A stretch of DNA of 64,000 bases from Desulfonispora thiosulfatigenes DSM 11270 (GTDB lineage: Bacteria > Bacillota > Peptococcia > Peptococcales > Desulfonisporaceae). A program made the translations under genes and the position numbers. The notes beneath the pieces were generated by a model, which saw nothing but the letters and a program-made list of their open reading frames with translations, ran no database searches and was not told the DNA's origin. Below are positions 1 to 7,773 of the stretch, piece by piece. The stretch's first letter is position 1. The number at the start of each line of letters is the position of its first letter. The stretch is from positions 82,224-146,223 of the forward strand of contig NZ_FWWT01000023.1 in assembly GCF_900176035.1 (NCBI RefSeq), given 5' to 3'.

Positions 1-896
1 TCTGTCACTACATAGTCACCTAGTTTTAAAGCCATTTTAGTAGCCATTACACTATTACAACCATGAGCAATATTTGCAAATGGTCCTCCATGAATAAATG
101 CAGGCGTATTTTCTAAGGTTTGTACTAAATTTGGTTTTAGAGCATCTTTTAATAAAGCAGCTAGTGCACCTGCTGCCTTTAAATCTCCCGCGGTTACAGG
201 TTCATCATTATAATTATAGGCTACAACTATCTTTGCTATTCTAATTTTTAAATCTGAGAGGTCACTTGCAAGACAAAGTATAGCCATTATTTCCGAAGCA
301 ACTGTAATGTCAAACCCATCTTCTCGTGGCACACCATTAGCTTTTCCATTTAATCCATCTACAATGTAACGTAACTGCCTATCATTCATATCCATTACTC
401 GTTTCCAAGTTATCTTTCTACTATCAATTTTTAGCTCGTTTCCATGATGAATGTGATTATCTAACATAGCTGCTAATAAATTATTGGCGGCACTAATTGC
501 ATGTATATCACCAGTAAAATGAAGATTAATATCTTCCATCGGTACTATTTGAGCATAACCTCCACCAGCTGCCCCTCCTTTTAGGCCAAAAACTGGTCCA
601 AGTGAAGGTTCCCTGAGGGCAATTACTGTTTTTTTATTCAAACTATTTAAAGCATCACCAAGACCTACTGTGGTCGTTGTTTTGCCTTCTCCTGCTGGAG
701 TAGGATTTATCGCTGTCACTAAAATTAACTTTCCATCATTAATATTTTGTAAATTATGTAATATTTTATAATCTATTTTTGCTTTATACTTTCCATAGTT
801 TTCGATATAATCTTCTTCAATATCTAAACTTCTAGCTATATTATTTATAAACTGTAACTTTGCTTTTTGTGCAATCTCAATATCACTTAGTGACAT
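1..896 (-). CDS. fhs: Formate--tetrahydrofolate ligase, C-terminal part beyond window edge
   Basis: Fhs makes 10-formyl-THF from formate, THF and ATP in the methyl branch of the Wood-Ljungdahl pathway and C1 metabolism. The visible N-terminal ~298 residues contain the P-loop stretch [18 protein letters not shown], the segment [19 protein letters not shown], and HFTGDIHAI, all hallmarks of the family. The gene runs off the left edge, so about half of the usual ~555 residues are missing. Two ATG codons lie in tandem at 899 and 896; the lower one is chosen because the AAGGGGG ribosome site at 904-910 is 7 nt away from it. No neighbour with a related function is visible in the window. Confidence 0.95.
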   Translation of the reverse strand, partial: MSLSDIEIAQKAKLQFINNIARSLDIEEDYIENYGKYKAKIDYKILHNLQNINDGKLILVTAINPTPAGEGKTTTTVGLGDALNSLNKKTVIALREPSLGPVFGLKGGAAGGGYAQIVPMEDINLHFTGDIHAISAANNLLAAMLDNHIHHGNELKIDSRKITWKRVMDMNDRQLRYIVDGLNGKANGVPREDGFDITVASEIMAILCLASDLSDLKIRIAKIVVAYNYNDEPVTAGDLKAAGALAALLKDALKPNLVQTLENTPAFIHGGPFANIAHGCNSVMATKMALKLGDYVVT

Positions 897-992
897 CATA
901 CTACCCCCTTAAAGCTTTCATCTACATGAAAAATCACTTCAAATTATAATATTTACTTATTTGAAATGTCAACAATATTCACCACATACTAC

Positions 993-2357
993 CTATATCT
1001 TGTTTTTAATACTACTAAATGCCATTTTAATAAAACTTTGATTATCCGAAAAAATATTATCTAGTGCATCTATTAGTTTTATTAAATATTCGTGGTTTAT
1101 ATTTAAAGCAGGTTCTATTCTAATAACATTAGGATTATTTAATGTATATGCCGTAATAATTCCATGCTCATTTAGTAATTTACCAGCAACCAAAGAAGCG
1201 TAATATTCCTCAGAAAGATTATTAAGCGTTCCTTTGGTTATTTTATTTAAGAACTTATTATTTTTTCCCTGTAGTTCTATACCAATTAATAAACCTTTCC
1301 CTCTAACTTCTTTAATAACTCCATATTTATCCTTTAATTTATTTAATTCTGTTAATAGAAATTTTCCTTTATCATGTGCCTGTTTACATATATCTTCATT
1401 TATTAGTTCATTAATAGTAGCTATGCCTGCTGCTGATGCCATAGTATTGCCACCAAAGGTAGAAGTATGAAGCATCGCAGTATCCATAGATCCATATGCT
1501 TTATCATGGATATTCTCCGTGGTAATATATGCACCAATAGGCATTACCCCTCCACCTAATGATTTTGCTAAACACATAATATCGGGTGTAACACTCTCAT
1601 GTTCACAGGCAAACATTTTTCCTGTCCTTCCAAATCCCGTTTGAACCTCATCTATTATCATTAATACATTATGTTTACTACATAAATCTCTCACAATTTT
1701 TAAATATCCCTCAGGAGGTAAGATTACCCCTCCTTCTCCTTGAATACATTCTAAGATAAAGGCTGCTACATCTCCACCTTTAAGCTTACTTAAAAGAGCT
1801 GTAATATCCCCAAATGGAACTGCTTCACATCCTGGTAGTAAAGGATAAAAAGGCTTTTTATACTTTTGTCTACCTGTTACCGATAAAGCTCCTATACTCT
1901 TGCCATGAAAAGACCCCTCACAATATATTATTTTTGTTTTATTAGTTGAAATCTTAGCAAGTTTTAACGCCCCTTCCACTGCTTCTGCTCCGCTGTTACA
2001 AAAAAATACCCTTTGTAAATTTCCAGGTGTTATCTCCGCTAAATTACTGGCTAAAACTGCATTTAATCGACCTAAAGAAGCTTGTAATATATTTGGTAGT
2101 TCTTTTACTCTTTCTATTGCTTTGACTACACTAGGTGGATTATGTCCTAAATTTAGTGATCCATACCCTCCTAAAAAATCAATGTACTCTTTATCTTCAG
2201 AATCTACTACTATTGACCCTAGCGCCTTTTCATATACGCGATCAAAGTTAATTAACTTCATCGTATTTACCAGTGAAGGATTTAAATATTCATTATGCAA
2301 TTTTTTAATATCCTTTTCCTTTAAATTCAAGGCATCCTCTATATCGTAAAGATTCAT
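993..2357 (-). CDS. Class III PLP aminotransferase, putrescine/acetylornithine type
   Basis: A 454-residue fold-type I, PLP-dependent enzyme that transfers an omega-amino group to a 2-oxo acid. It has the segment NSGAEAVEGALKLAK, the PLP-contacting IIDEVQTGFGRTG, and LAKSLGGGVMPIGA carrying the Schiff-base lysine. The N-terminal ~45 residues before the conserved core resemble YgjG-type putrescine aminotransferases more than ornithine aminotransferases. The start is supported by AAAGGGGAA 5-7 nt upstream. It is transcribed alone between fhs and a tRNA operon. In a taurine-degrading organism a taurine:pyruvate aminotransferase is expected, but the sequence looks closer to the putrescine/acetylornithine group, so the substrate is left open. 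Confidence 0.85.
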   Translation of the reverse strand: MNLYDIEDALNLKEKDIKKLHNEYLNPSLVNTMKLINFDRVYEKALGSIVVDSEDKEYIDFLGGYGSLNLGHNPPSVVKAIERVKELPNILQASLGRLNAVLASNLAEITPGNLQRVFFCNSGAEAVEGALKLAKISTNKTKIIYCEGSFHGKSIGALSVTGRQKYKKPFYPLLPGCEAVPFGDITALLSKLKGGDVAAFILECIQGEGGVILPPEGYLKIVRDLCSKHNVLMIIDEVQTGFGRTGKMFACEHESVTPDIMCLAKSLGGGVMPIGAYITTENIHDKAYGSMDTAMLHTSTFGGNTMASAAGIATINELINEDICKQAHDKGKFLLTELNKLKDKYGVIKEVRGKGLLIGIELQGKNNKFLNKITKGTLNNLSEEYYASLVAGKLLNEHGIITAYTLNNPNVIRIEPALNINHEYLIKLIDALDNIFSDNQSFIKMAFSSIKNKI

Positions 2358-2493
2358 TTGAATTTCCCCTTTGGAAATATTTTCTAATTACTTATATTAT
2401 ATATTTACCAAGTAAAATTTTTTTAATCTATTTTATTATAATTACCAGCTTTACTAAAGAATAAATTAATCTAAATTATAATTATATAAAAGA

Positions 2494-2537
2494 AAAGCCC
2501 TAAGTTTAAGATGTTTCCATCAAATACTTAGGGCCTT
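2494..2537 (-). terminator. Intrinsic terminator of the Leu-Leu-Cys tRNA operon
   Basis: A perfect 9-bp stem (GCCCTAAGT at 2497-2505 with ACTTAGGGC at 2526-2534) is flanked by A/T tracts on both sides. Read on the minus strand it lies about 10 nt past the first tRNA-Leu and ends in a T-rich tract, so it should end the tRNA transcript. Confidence 0.75.
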
Positions 2538-2547
2538 TCTTTTAGTT

Positions 2548-2636
2548 TGGTGCCGAAGACCGGAATCGAACCGGTACGGGCTTTTAGGCCCGCAGGATTT
2601 TAAGTCCTGTGCGTCTGCCAGTTCCGCCACTTCGGC
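2548..2636 (-). tRNA. tRNA-Leu (anticodon UAA)
   Basis: The minus strand folds into a class II tRNA: acceptor GCCGAAG/CTTCGGC, anticodon loop CTTAAAA (anticodon TAA), a long variable arm GCGGGCCTAAAAGCCCGT and T-loop GGTTCGATTCC. The 3' CCA is encoded (tgg at 2548-2550). It is an identical copy of the next tRNA and is third in the operon. Confidence 0.97.
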
Positions 2637-2672
2637 AAATTACAACTTGTCCAACTGTTATTAAAATTTAAA

Positions 2673-2761
2673 TGGTGCCGAAGACCGGAATCGAACCGGT
2701 ACGGGCTTTTAGGCCCGCAGGATTTTAAGTCCTGTGCGTCTGCCAGTTCCGCCACTTCGGC
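2673..2761 (-). tRNA. tRNA-Leu (anticodon UAA), second copy
   Basis: Identical over the whole tRNA, including the encoded CCA at 2673-2675, to the copy at 2548-2636. The two are separated by only about 36 nt, so this is a recent tandem duplication within the same transcript. Confidence 0.97.
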
Positions 2762-2772
2762 AATTATTTAAA

Positions 2773-2846
2773 TGGAGGCGGCACTCAGATTTGAACTGAG
2801 GGTAAAGGATTTGCAGTCCTCTGCCTTACCACTTGGCTATGCCGCC
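2773..2846 (-). tRNA. tRNA-Cys (anticodon GCA)
   Basis: The minus strand has acceptor GGCGGCA/TGCCGCC, D-loop AAGTGGTAAGGC, anticodon loop CTGCAAA and T-loop GTTCAAATC. CCA is encoded at 2773-2775. It is first in the tRNA operon, about 30 nt after the predicted -10 element. Confidence 0.97.
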
Positions 2847-2877
2847 TTGCTACGAGTTATCTGTAACAACAGAATTA

Positions 2878-2906
2878 ATAATATCATGGCATTATAAATC
2901 TGTCAA
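2878..2906 (-). promoter_or_regulatory. Sigma-A promoter of the tRNA operon
   Basis: On the minus strand a perfect TTGACA (2901-2906) is followed after exactly 17 nt by TATTAT (2878-2883). The spacing and position, about 30 nt before tRNA-Cys, fit a strong stable-RNA promoter. It begins only 11 nt from the end of aspA. Confidence 0.8.
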
Positions 2907-2916
2907 CACATTTACA

Positions 2917-4338
2917 CTATTTTTTTTTCAAAACAGAGTTTTTAATAAATTCAGTAAAAATTCCTGGTTCAGTCATTACTCGAGGAGATAAAATATGTTC
3001 TATCTTTTCTTTAGATAATAAACCTTTTTCCTCTACTATTTCTGGTACAGAACGACCACTAGCTAATGTTTCTTTAGCTATTTCGGTTGCTTTCTCATAT
3101 CCGATATAAGGAAGTAAAGCAGTAACAATACCTATACTGTTTTCTACCATCTCTTTACATCTTTCCTTGTTTGCCTTTATCCCCTCAATGCATCTTTCAC
3201 GTAAAACCTTAACAGCATTACTTAATATTTCAATTGATTGTAATAAGTTAAAACACATAACAGGTTCCATTACATTTAATTCAAATTGCCCTGCTTCTAT
3301 AGCCAATGCAACTGTTGTATCATTCCCGATTACCTGAAAACATACTTGATTAACGACTTCAGGTATTACTGGATTTACTTTACCTGGCATTATTGAAGAC
3401 CCTGGCTGCATAGGTGGTAGATTAATTTCATTCAAACCACACCTAGGGCCTGAGGACATTAATCTTAAATCATTACAAATTTTAGATAAAGTTAACGCTA
3501 AGTTTTTTAGTGAGCTAGAAAAAGATGCTAATGCATCTAAGTTTTGCGTTGCGTCCACTAAATGTTTAGCCCTTTCTAATGGAATACCAGTAATTTCTCT
3601 TAAATTTTCAGTAGCTAGTTCTATATAGTCTAAGGTGGTATTTAATCCCGTTCCTACCGCAGTAGCTCCTAAGTTAATGATATGTATACCTTTTTCTTCT
3701 CTAATAATTCTTTCTGTAGATCTTTTAATTGCATCAGTATAAGCTTCAAATTCTTGATCAAGTCTAATTGGTACTGCATCTTGCAAATGACTTCTTCCCA
3801 TTTTAACTACATCGTCAAATTCATGCGCTTTCTTTAAAAAAGATATTTCTAAACTTTTTAATTCATTTATAAGTCTAATATTTTTATTGATAATTGCTAT
3901 ACGCATAGCAACTGGGTAAGTATCATTAGTAGATTGCGACATATTAACATGGGTATTTGGTGAAACAATCTGATAATTACCTTTTTTATCATCTAATAAT
4001 TCTATAGCCCTATTAGCTAAAACCTCATTTACATTCATATTCATTGATGTACCCGCTCCACCTTGTATAACATCAACAACAAATTGATCTAAAAACTTTC
4101 CTCCAAGTACCTCATCTGCTGCTTTGATAATAGCATTTCCTATTTTCTCATCTAAGAGACCTGTTTTGATATTTGCAAGCGCACAAGCTTTTTTTATCAT
4201 TATAAAAGCCACTATTAAGTCATAATCTGGTTTATATCCTGTTATAGGGAAATTTTCAATTGCACGCATTGTTTGTATACCATAATAAGCATCTTTTGGA
4301 ATTGACTTTTCTCCAAGTAGGTCTTTTTCTATTCTCAT
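2917..4338 (-). CDS. aspA: Aspartate ammonia-lyase
   Basis: Aspartase reversibly deaminates L-aspartate to fumarate and ammonia in the cytoplasm. The 473-residue protein carries the fumarase/aspartase superfamily signature GSSIMPGKVNP (catalytic-loop serine), and GGAGTSMNMNVNEVLANRA with SQSTNDTYP, which bind substrate. The fit is better for aspartase than fumarase because of the N-terminal motif RIEKDLLG. An upstream GTG at 4347 lies inside the ribosome site GAGGTG, so the ATG at 4338, 6 nt after that site, is taken as the start. The gene stands alone and is divergent from tRNA-His. Confidence 0.93.
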   Translation of the reverse strand: MRIEKDLLGEKSIPKDAYYGIQTMRAIENFPITGYKPDYDLIVAFIMIKKACALANIKTGLLDEKIGNAIIKAADEVLGGKFLDQFVVDVIQGGAGTSMNMNVNEVLANRAIELLDDKKGNYQIVSPNTHVNMSQSTNDTYPVAMRIAIINKNIRLINELKSLEISFLKKAHEFDDVVKMGRSHLQDAVPIRLDQEFEAYTDAIKRSTERIIREEKGIHIINLGATAVGTGLNTTLDYIELATENLREITGIPLERAKHLVDATQNLDALASFSSSLKNLALTLSKICNDLRLMSSGPRCGLNEINLPPMQPGSSIMPGKVNPVIPEVVNQVCFQVIGNDTTVALAIEAGQFELNVMEPVMCFNLLQSIEILSNAVKVLRERCIEGIKANKERCKEMVENSIGIVTALLPYIGYEKATEIAKETLASGRSVPEIVEEKGLLSKEKIEHILSPRVMTEPGIFTEFIKNSVLKKK

Positions 4339-4379
4339 ATTTAACACCTCTTTTTTCTTATAATTCTAAAAACATCCAT

Positions 4380-4408
4380 TTGCCATAAGCCATGAACCTT
4401 GTTATAAT
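4380..4408 (+). promoter_or_regulatory. Sigma-A promoter of tRNA-His
   Basis: TTGCCA at 4380-4385, a 17-nt spacer and a perfect TATAAT at 4403-4408. It lies 17 nt before the tRNA and points away from aspA. Confidence 0.75.
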
Positions 4409-4424
4409 TAATTCAGGCGTTAGA

Positions 4425-4495
4425 GAAAATTGTGGTGAAACGGTATCATACAGGTTGTGGCACCTGAGATATGGGTTCGAATCCCATCTGTTTTC
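4425..4495 (+). tRNA. tRNA-His (anticodon GUG), atypical anticodon arm
   Basis: A cloverleaf can be drawn with the extra G at -1 (4425) facing discriminator C73 (4495), the identity pair of tRNA-His. The D stem is GTGA/TCAT with loop AACGGTA, and the T arm is a perfect ATGGG/CCCAT around TTCGAAT. The acceptor AAAATTG/CTGTTTT contains one T-T mismatch and one G-T pair. The anticodon arm is odd: a 5-bp CAGGT/ACCTG stem leaves only a 6-nt loop TGTGGC, while a 4-bp stem leaves 8 nt. CCA is not encoded. Histidine identity is well supported, but the fold is weak and possibly one base short. Confidence 0.78.
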
Positions 4496-4549
4496 TTCGT
4501 TACGCATCCAGCAATGATGGATGCGAGAATATTTGCATTTTTATTCTAT

Positions 4550-4576
4550 CCTCCAATTTTGGAGGTTTTTTCTTTT
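4550..4576 (+). terminator. Terminator after tRNA-His
   Basis: CCTCCAA/TTGGAGG forms a tight hairpin followed by TTTTTTCTTTTT. A second GC-richer hairpin, CGCATCCA/TGGATGCG with a 7-nt loop, lies just before it at 4503-4525, immediately after the tRNA, and may aid 3' processing. Confidence 0.8.
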
Positions 4577-4678
4577 TATAGCTAAATTAGATTTACTGAA
4601 AATTTATTTTATAAAACACAAATATTTAGCAGGTATTTACCATTTATTGTCAAATAGAAATAAATGGAGGTGTAGTTA

Positions 4679-5692
4679 ATGAAAAAATTTCTAAAAATCC
4701 TGCTATATACACTATTTATTTTATCCATTCAAACCAATATCATACACGCAGAACCATCAAAAAATCCCAGACCCGAAAATTTAAAACCCCTTTTAAACTT
4801 AGAAGAGAATATTACTAATTTTAAAATTAGTGCAAATGAGCAATACATAGCTTACTATAATTCTTCTAGCCGTTATCTAATTGTTAAAAACCTGTACAGT
4901 AATACTGAAATTTGGAGAAAAAAAACAAATACTAATCTTTATGATTGGCATCCTAGCGAAGATATTTTAATTTATTCCGATAATAACAAATCTAATTTTA
5001 GTATCAATACTATAAATATCCATAATCCCGCTTCTTTAAAGACAATACATAGCGAAAAAAGTGAAAATCAAGATATTATTTTTCTTAAAAGTTCACCTCA
5101 AAAAGATGAAGTTTTTTTTATTGTTTTAAAAGGTTTTGCAAATGCACATGGCTATACTTCAACAATTAATTATGTAGATCAACAAAAAGTATCTTCAATC
5201 GGAGACTATCCTGATTCTGAATATATAACCTTTTCTACAGTAAATAGTAATTTTGCTATTAGTCAATTAAATTATCTTGATATGACTACAAATACCTTAA
5301 AATTAATTGATGCAAATTATAATTTACTAAACACCATTACTGAAGGACATATAACCTCTAGTCCACTTTTTTCTCTTAACGGCAAAGAAATAGTATATAG
5401 TGAATTAGATGATAACAATCAAAAAATTGTCTTATATGATTTAGAAAAAAATAAATCCACAATATTAAAAAATCACTCTAGTGATGTCCAAAATTTATGT
5501 TGGTTAAATAAAGATACTCTAGTATACTTATCTGGCACTAAACCCCATATTGAAATTTTTAATATAATTACACAAAATAACTTTACCTTATCTGAAGGCA
5601 TGGCTCCTTTTACTCTAAATAATAATTTATATTTTTTAAAGGAGAATCCTCATACTTACGAAACTTTATTATATGTATACATTAACAATTAA
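4679..5692 (+). CDS. Predicted secreted beta-propeller (TolB/WD40-like) protein
   Basis: 337 residues of unknown role. Residues 1-25 form a Sec signal peptide with a positively charged start and hydrophobic core, with a likely cut after IHA/E. The mature part consists of repeated blades in which phrases such as 'QYIAYYN', 'EDILIYSDN', 'KEIVYSELDD' and 'DTLVYLSG' recur about every 45-50 residues, typical of TolB-like or DPP-like propellers. No catalytic motif or TonB/Pal partner is visible, and Gram-positive homologues are usually uncharacterised. The start is set by GGAGGTG 7 nt before the ATG. It is monocistronic, ending in the structured element at 5699-5774. Confidence 0.6.
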   Translation: MKKFLKILLYTLFILSIQTNIIHAEPSKNPRPENLKPLLNLEENITNFKISANEQYIAYYNSSSRYLIVKNLYSNTEIWRKKTNTNLYDWHPSEDILIYSDNNKSNFSINTINIHNPASLKTIHSEKSENQDIIFLKSSPQKDEVFFIVLKGFANAHGYTSTINYVDQQKVSSIGDYPDSEYITFSTVNSNFAISQLNYLDMTTNTLKLIDANYNLLNTITEGHITSSPLFSLNGKEIVYSELDDNNQKIVLYDLEKNKSTILKNHSSDVQNLCWLNKDTLVYLSGTKPHIEIFNIITQNNFTLSEGMAPFTLNNNLYFLKENPHTYETLLYVYINN

Positions 5693-5698
5693 AATATC

Positions 5699-5774
5699 TA
5701 GACCTACAGTGAGACTAACTATCGACACCATAAGGTTTCTGCCTTGCTAGTCTCTTGATTTATCTGTAGGTCTA
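5699..5774. repeat. Compound inverted repeat between convergent genes
   Basis: An outer perfect 11-bp arm (TAGACCTACAG at 5699-5709 with CTGTAGGTCTA at 5764-5774) encloses an inner 7-bp arm (GAGACTA 5711-5717 with TAGTCTC 5748-5754). The inner arms are offset by 1 nt on the left and 9 nt on the right, and a 30-nt apical region with a small ACC/GGT hairpin sits inside. It starts 6 nt after the propeller gene stop. It may act as a bidirectional terminator, but it lacks a strong T-tract and is larger than the other terminators here. Confidence 0.6.
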
Positions 5775-5815
5775 ATTCTATTTTGCACAATAACTTAAAA
5801 ATTATGATTAGAATT

Positions 5816-6463
5816 TTAAGACAATTTTGGGTTAAAACTACTACCTTCCCAAAAAATCTTTTTAATAAAAATTATTTCATTTTTCCCACATGTTATATCT
5901 ACAATTTTATTATGTGTCATTTCTTTAAATTCCACAGGAATTAAGATATTTAAAATAACATTTTCCATATAATTTATTTCTTTAATTATGATATCATCAT
6001 TTAATAGTGCGTTTTTAATGCTCTCTAAGTCCTTATAATCAACGCTTAACTTCGCTTCCCAATATATTTCCGAGATAATTATTTCACTTGCTTTTAAAGC
6101 CTCTTTTACCGTTTGACTATAAGCTCTTATTAATCCACCTGTTCCAAGTTTTACTCCTCCAAAATAACGTGTCACAACAGCTAAAACATTTGTAATATTT
6201 TCTTTATTTAAAATTTCTAATATTGGTTTTCCTGCAGTCCCTTGTGGCTCTCCATCATCACTACATTTTTGAAACTCTCCTCCTGGTCCTAATTTAATTG
6301 CAAAACAATTATGATTCGCATCCTTATGGTTTTTTCGTATTTCTTCTAAAGCCTTTACTGCATTATCTTCAGAATCCACTGGAATTAAAAACCCTATAAA
6401 CTTTGATTTTTTAATTATTATTTCTATTTCTGTTTTTTCTTTAATACTTTGATATTGTTTCAT
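5816..6463 (-). CDS. YigZ/IMPACT family protein (UPF0029)
   Basis: A 215-residue cytoplasmic protein of the YigZ/IMPACT family, which has been linked to translation and stress control but has no settled bacterial reaction. The N-terminal UPF0029 domain shows the diagnostic NHNCFAIKLG, DDGEPQGTAGKPIL and YFGGVKLGTGGLIRAYS. A DUF1949-type ferredoxin-like domain occupies the last ~65 residues. A start at 6490 would place the ribosome site GGAGGTG inside the gene, so the ATG at 6463, 7 nt after it, is preferred. Length matches the family (about 205-220). Confidence 0.9.
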   Translation of the reverse strand: MKQYQSIKEKTEIEIIIKKSKFIGFLIPVDSEDNAVKALEEIRKNHKDANHNCFAIKLGPGGEFQKCSDDGEPQGTAGKPILEILNKENITNVLAVVTRYFGGVKLGTGGLIRAYSQTVKEALKASEIIISEIYWEAKLSVDYKDLESIKNALLNDDIIIKEINYMENVILNILIPVEFKEMTHNKIVDITCGKNEIIFIKKIFWEGSSFNPKLS

Positions 6464-6646
6464 AGTGGGCACCTCCATACTAGTACCCATTATAACAATA
6501 AAATGAAATTTTAAAAAATCTATCCCTTCAAGTAAATATTAAAATTTCTTTTACTTGCCTACTAGATAATATATGAATCATTAAGTTTAAATGTGAATTT
6601 TAATAATACTTCATTTTATTTACAATCTAATATAATATTTTCATAT

Positions 6647-6681
6647 AAATAACCCGTATCTATTAAAGATGCGGGTTATTT
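6647..6681 (-). terminator. Terminator after the lipoprotein gene
   Basis: A 15-bp stem with a single wobble, AAATAACCCGTATCT (6647-6661) with AGATGCGGGTTATTT (6667-6681), lies just downstream of the lipoprotein stop codon at 6692. Confidence 0.75.
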
Positions 6682-6691
6682 AAAAGTAATT

Positions 6692-7108
6692 TTATTTAAT
6701 CCTTTGCTCAATAGTTGCGGTGTTAATTTTATCTATGAGCCATTTCTCTTTTTCTTTAGCAAGTACAAATACTGTAGTAGAATTTAATTCTCTTTTATCT
6801 TCATCAACAATAATATAATTTGCCATAACTACCTTTACATCACTATCACTTTGCATTTCCGTAGTAACTAGCTTTACTATTTCTCCTTTTTTAAAAGAAT
6901 ATGTTTTAACGGGATTTTCAGCTATCAATTGAGCATTTGTAATATTTTTGGTTATTAATTTGTCTAATTCTTTTTCTTTATTATCTACCATCGCCTCAAT
7001 ATACTTCTCAGCCATATTATCTCCTTTTGAATAATTTGGCTTATCTGAACAACCAACTAAAATTAAACATAAAAATAATAGAGCAAATAACACCCTTCTC
7101 TTTTTCAT
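6692..7108 (-). CDS. Small lipoprotein, unknown function
   Basis: 138 residues. The N-terminus MKKRRVLFALLFLCLILVGC is a type II signal peptide with lipobox LVGC, so the mature protein should be anchored through Cys20 on the outer face of the membrane. The rest (~118 residues) is a small alpha/beta domain with the NTF2-like pattern seen in DUF4878-type proteins: an N-terminal helix with EKYIEAMVDNKEKELDKLI, then strands ending in EKEKWLIDKIN. That assignment is tentative. The ribosome site AAGGCGGTGA is well placed. It ends in its own terminator and is not clearly linked to the downstream yigZ-like gene. Confidence 0.65.
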   Translation of the reverse strand: MKKRRVLFALLFLCLILVGCSDKPNYSKGDNMAEKYIEAMVDNKEKELDKLITKNITNAQLIAENPVKTYSFKKGEIVKLVTTEMQSDSDVKVVMANYIIVDEDKRELNSTTVFVLAKEKEKWLIDKINTATIEQRIK

Positions 7109-7225
7109 TTAATCACCGCCTTATACTTTTACCTTTATTATTTATTAAAAGTCGTTATTTTACCCAAAATAATTGAAAAAACATTTATATACTTCGGGAA
7201 AAAAAATAAGACCTAATTATAGGTC

Positions 7226-7749
7226 TTAAACTTCCGCTACATATTTTAAATTGGGTTCATATATTATAGTTTTTTTTCTTTTTAAACTTTCTTTTACATC
7301 TATTATTCTTTGATTGCTTGATCCTCTATAGGGTATATTTAAATCCTTTTTACTATTTACAAAAGGACCATCTATTAACAAATCTGTTACTTTTAATAAT
7401 TCTTGTACATGTATATCTTTTGATTCTAATAAGTGCTCAAATAAATGACCAGTATAGGTCACAACATTTATTCCATACTTAGATTTTACTTCTTTAGCTA
7501 AGTATGCACATTTTTCAGCTTGTAAAAAAGGATCTCCACCTGATAAAGTTATACCTTTGATAAAAGGATGTTTTTTTATATCTTTAATAATATGTTTTAT
7601 TTTTTTTCTTTTCCCTTACTTGGATCCCATGTTTCTGGATTATGACAATCTTGGCAATGATGTAAACATCCTTGTGTAAAAATTACATATCTTACCCCTG
7701 GTCCATCGACAACGCTATCAGGTACAATTCCAGCTATCCTAATATACAT
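7226..7749 (-). CDS. nrdG: Anaerobic ribonucleotide reductase activase, interrupted by a frameshift
   Basis: NrdG is the radical-SAM enzyme that installs the glycyl radical on NrdD. Frame 1 starts at ATG 7749, includes the FeS motif CLHHCQDC (CX3CX2C), and reaches a stop at 7597-7599. The rest (LSGGDPF SAM-binding motif and C-terminus to 7226) is in the -1 frame. The switch falls in a run of eight A on the coding strand (7600-7607). One more A gives a continuous ~174-residue protein of normal length. In frame 1 the site reads A_AAA_AAA followed by TAA, a classic -1 slippery heptamer. It lies 24 nt after nrdD in the same operon. It may be a sequencing homopolymer error, real slippage, or a mutation. 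Confidence 0.85.
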
Positions 7750-7773
7750 TACTAATATTTCACCACTTTCTAT

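Noticed and set aside
993..2357. Taurine:pyruvate aminotransferase
   Set aside because: The sequence is closer to putrescine/acetylornithine aminotransferases, and it is not adjacent to xsc; kept as a generic class III enzyme.
2548..2761. Tandem repeat that could be a mobile or CRISPR-like unit
   Set aside because: The repeated unit is a complete tRNA-Leu gene with CCA, so it is a simple tRNA duplication.
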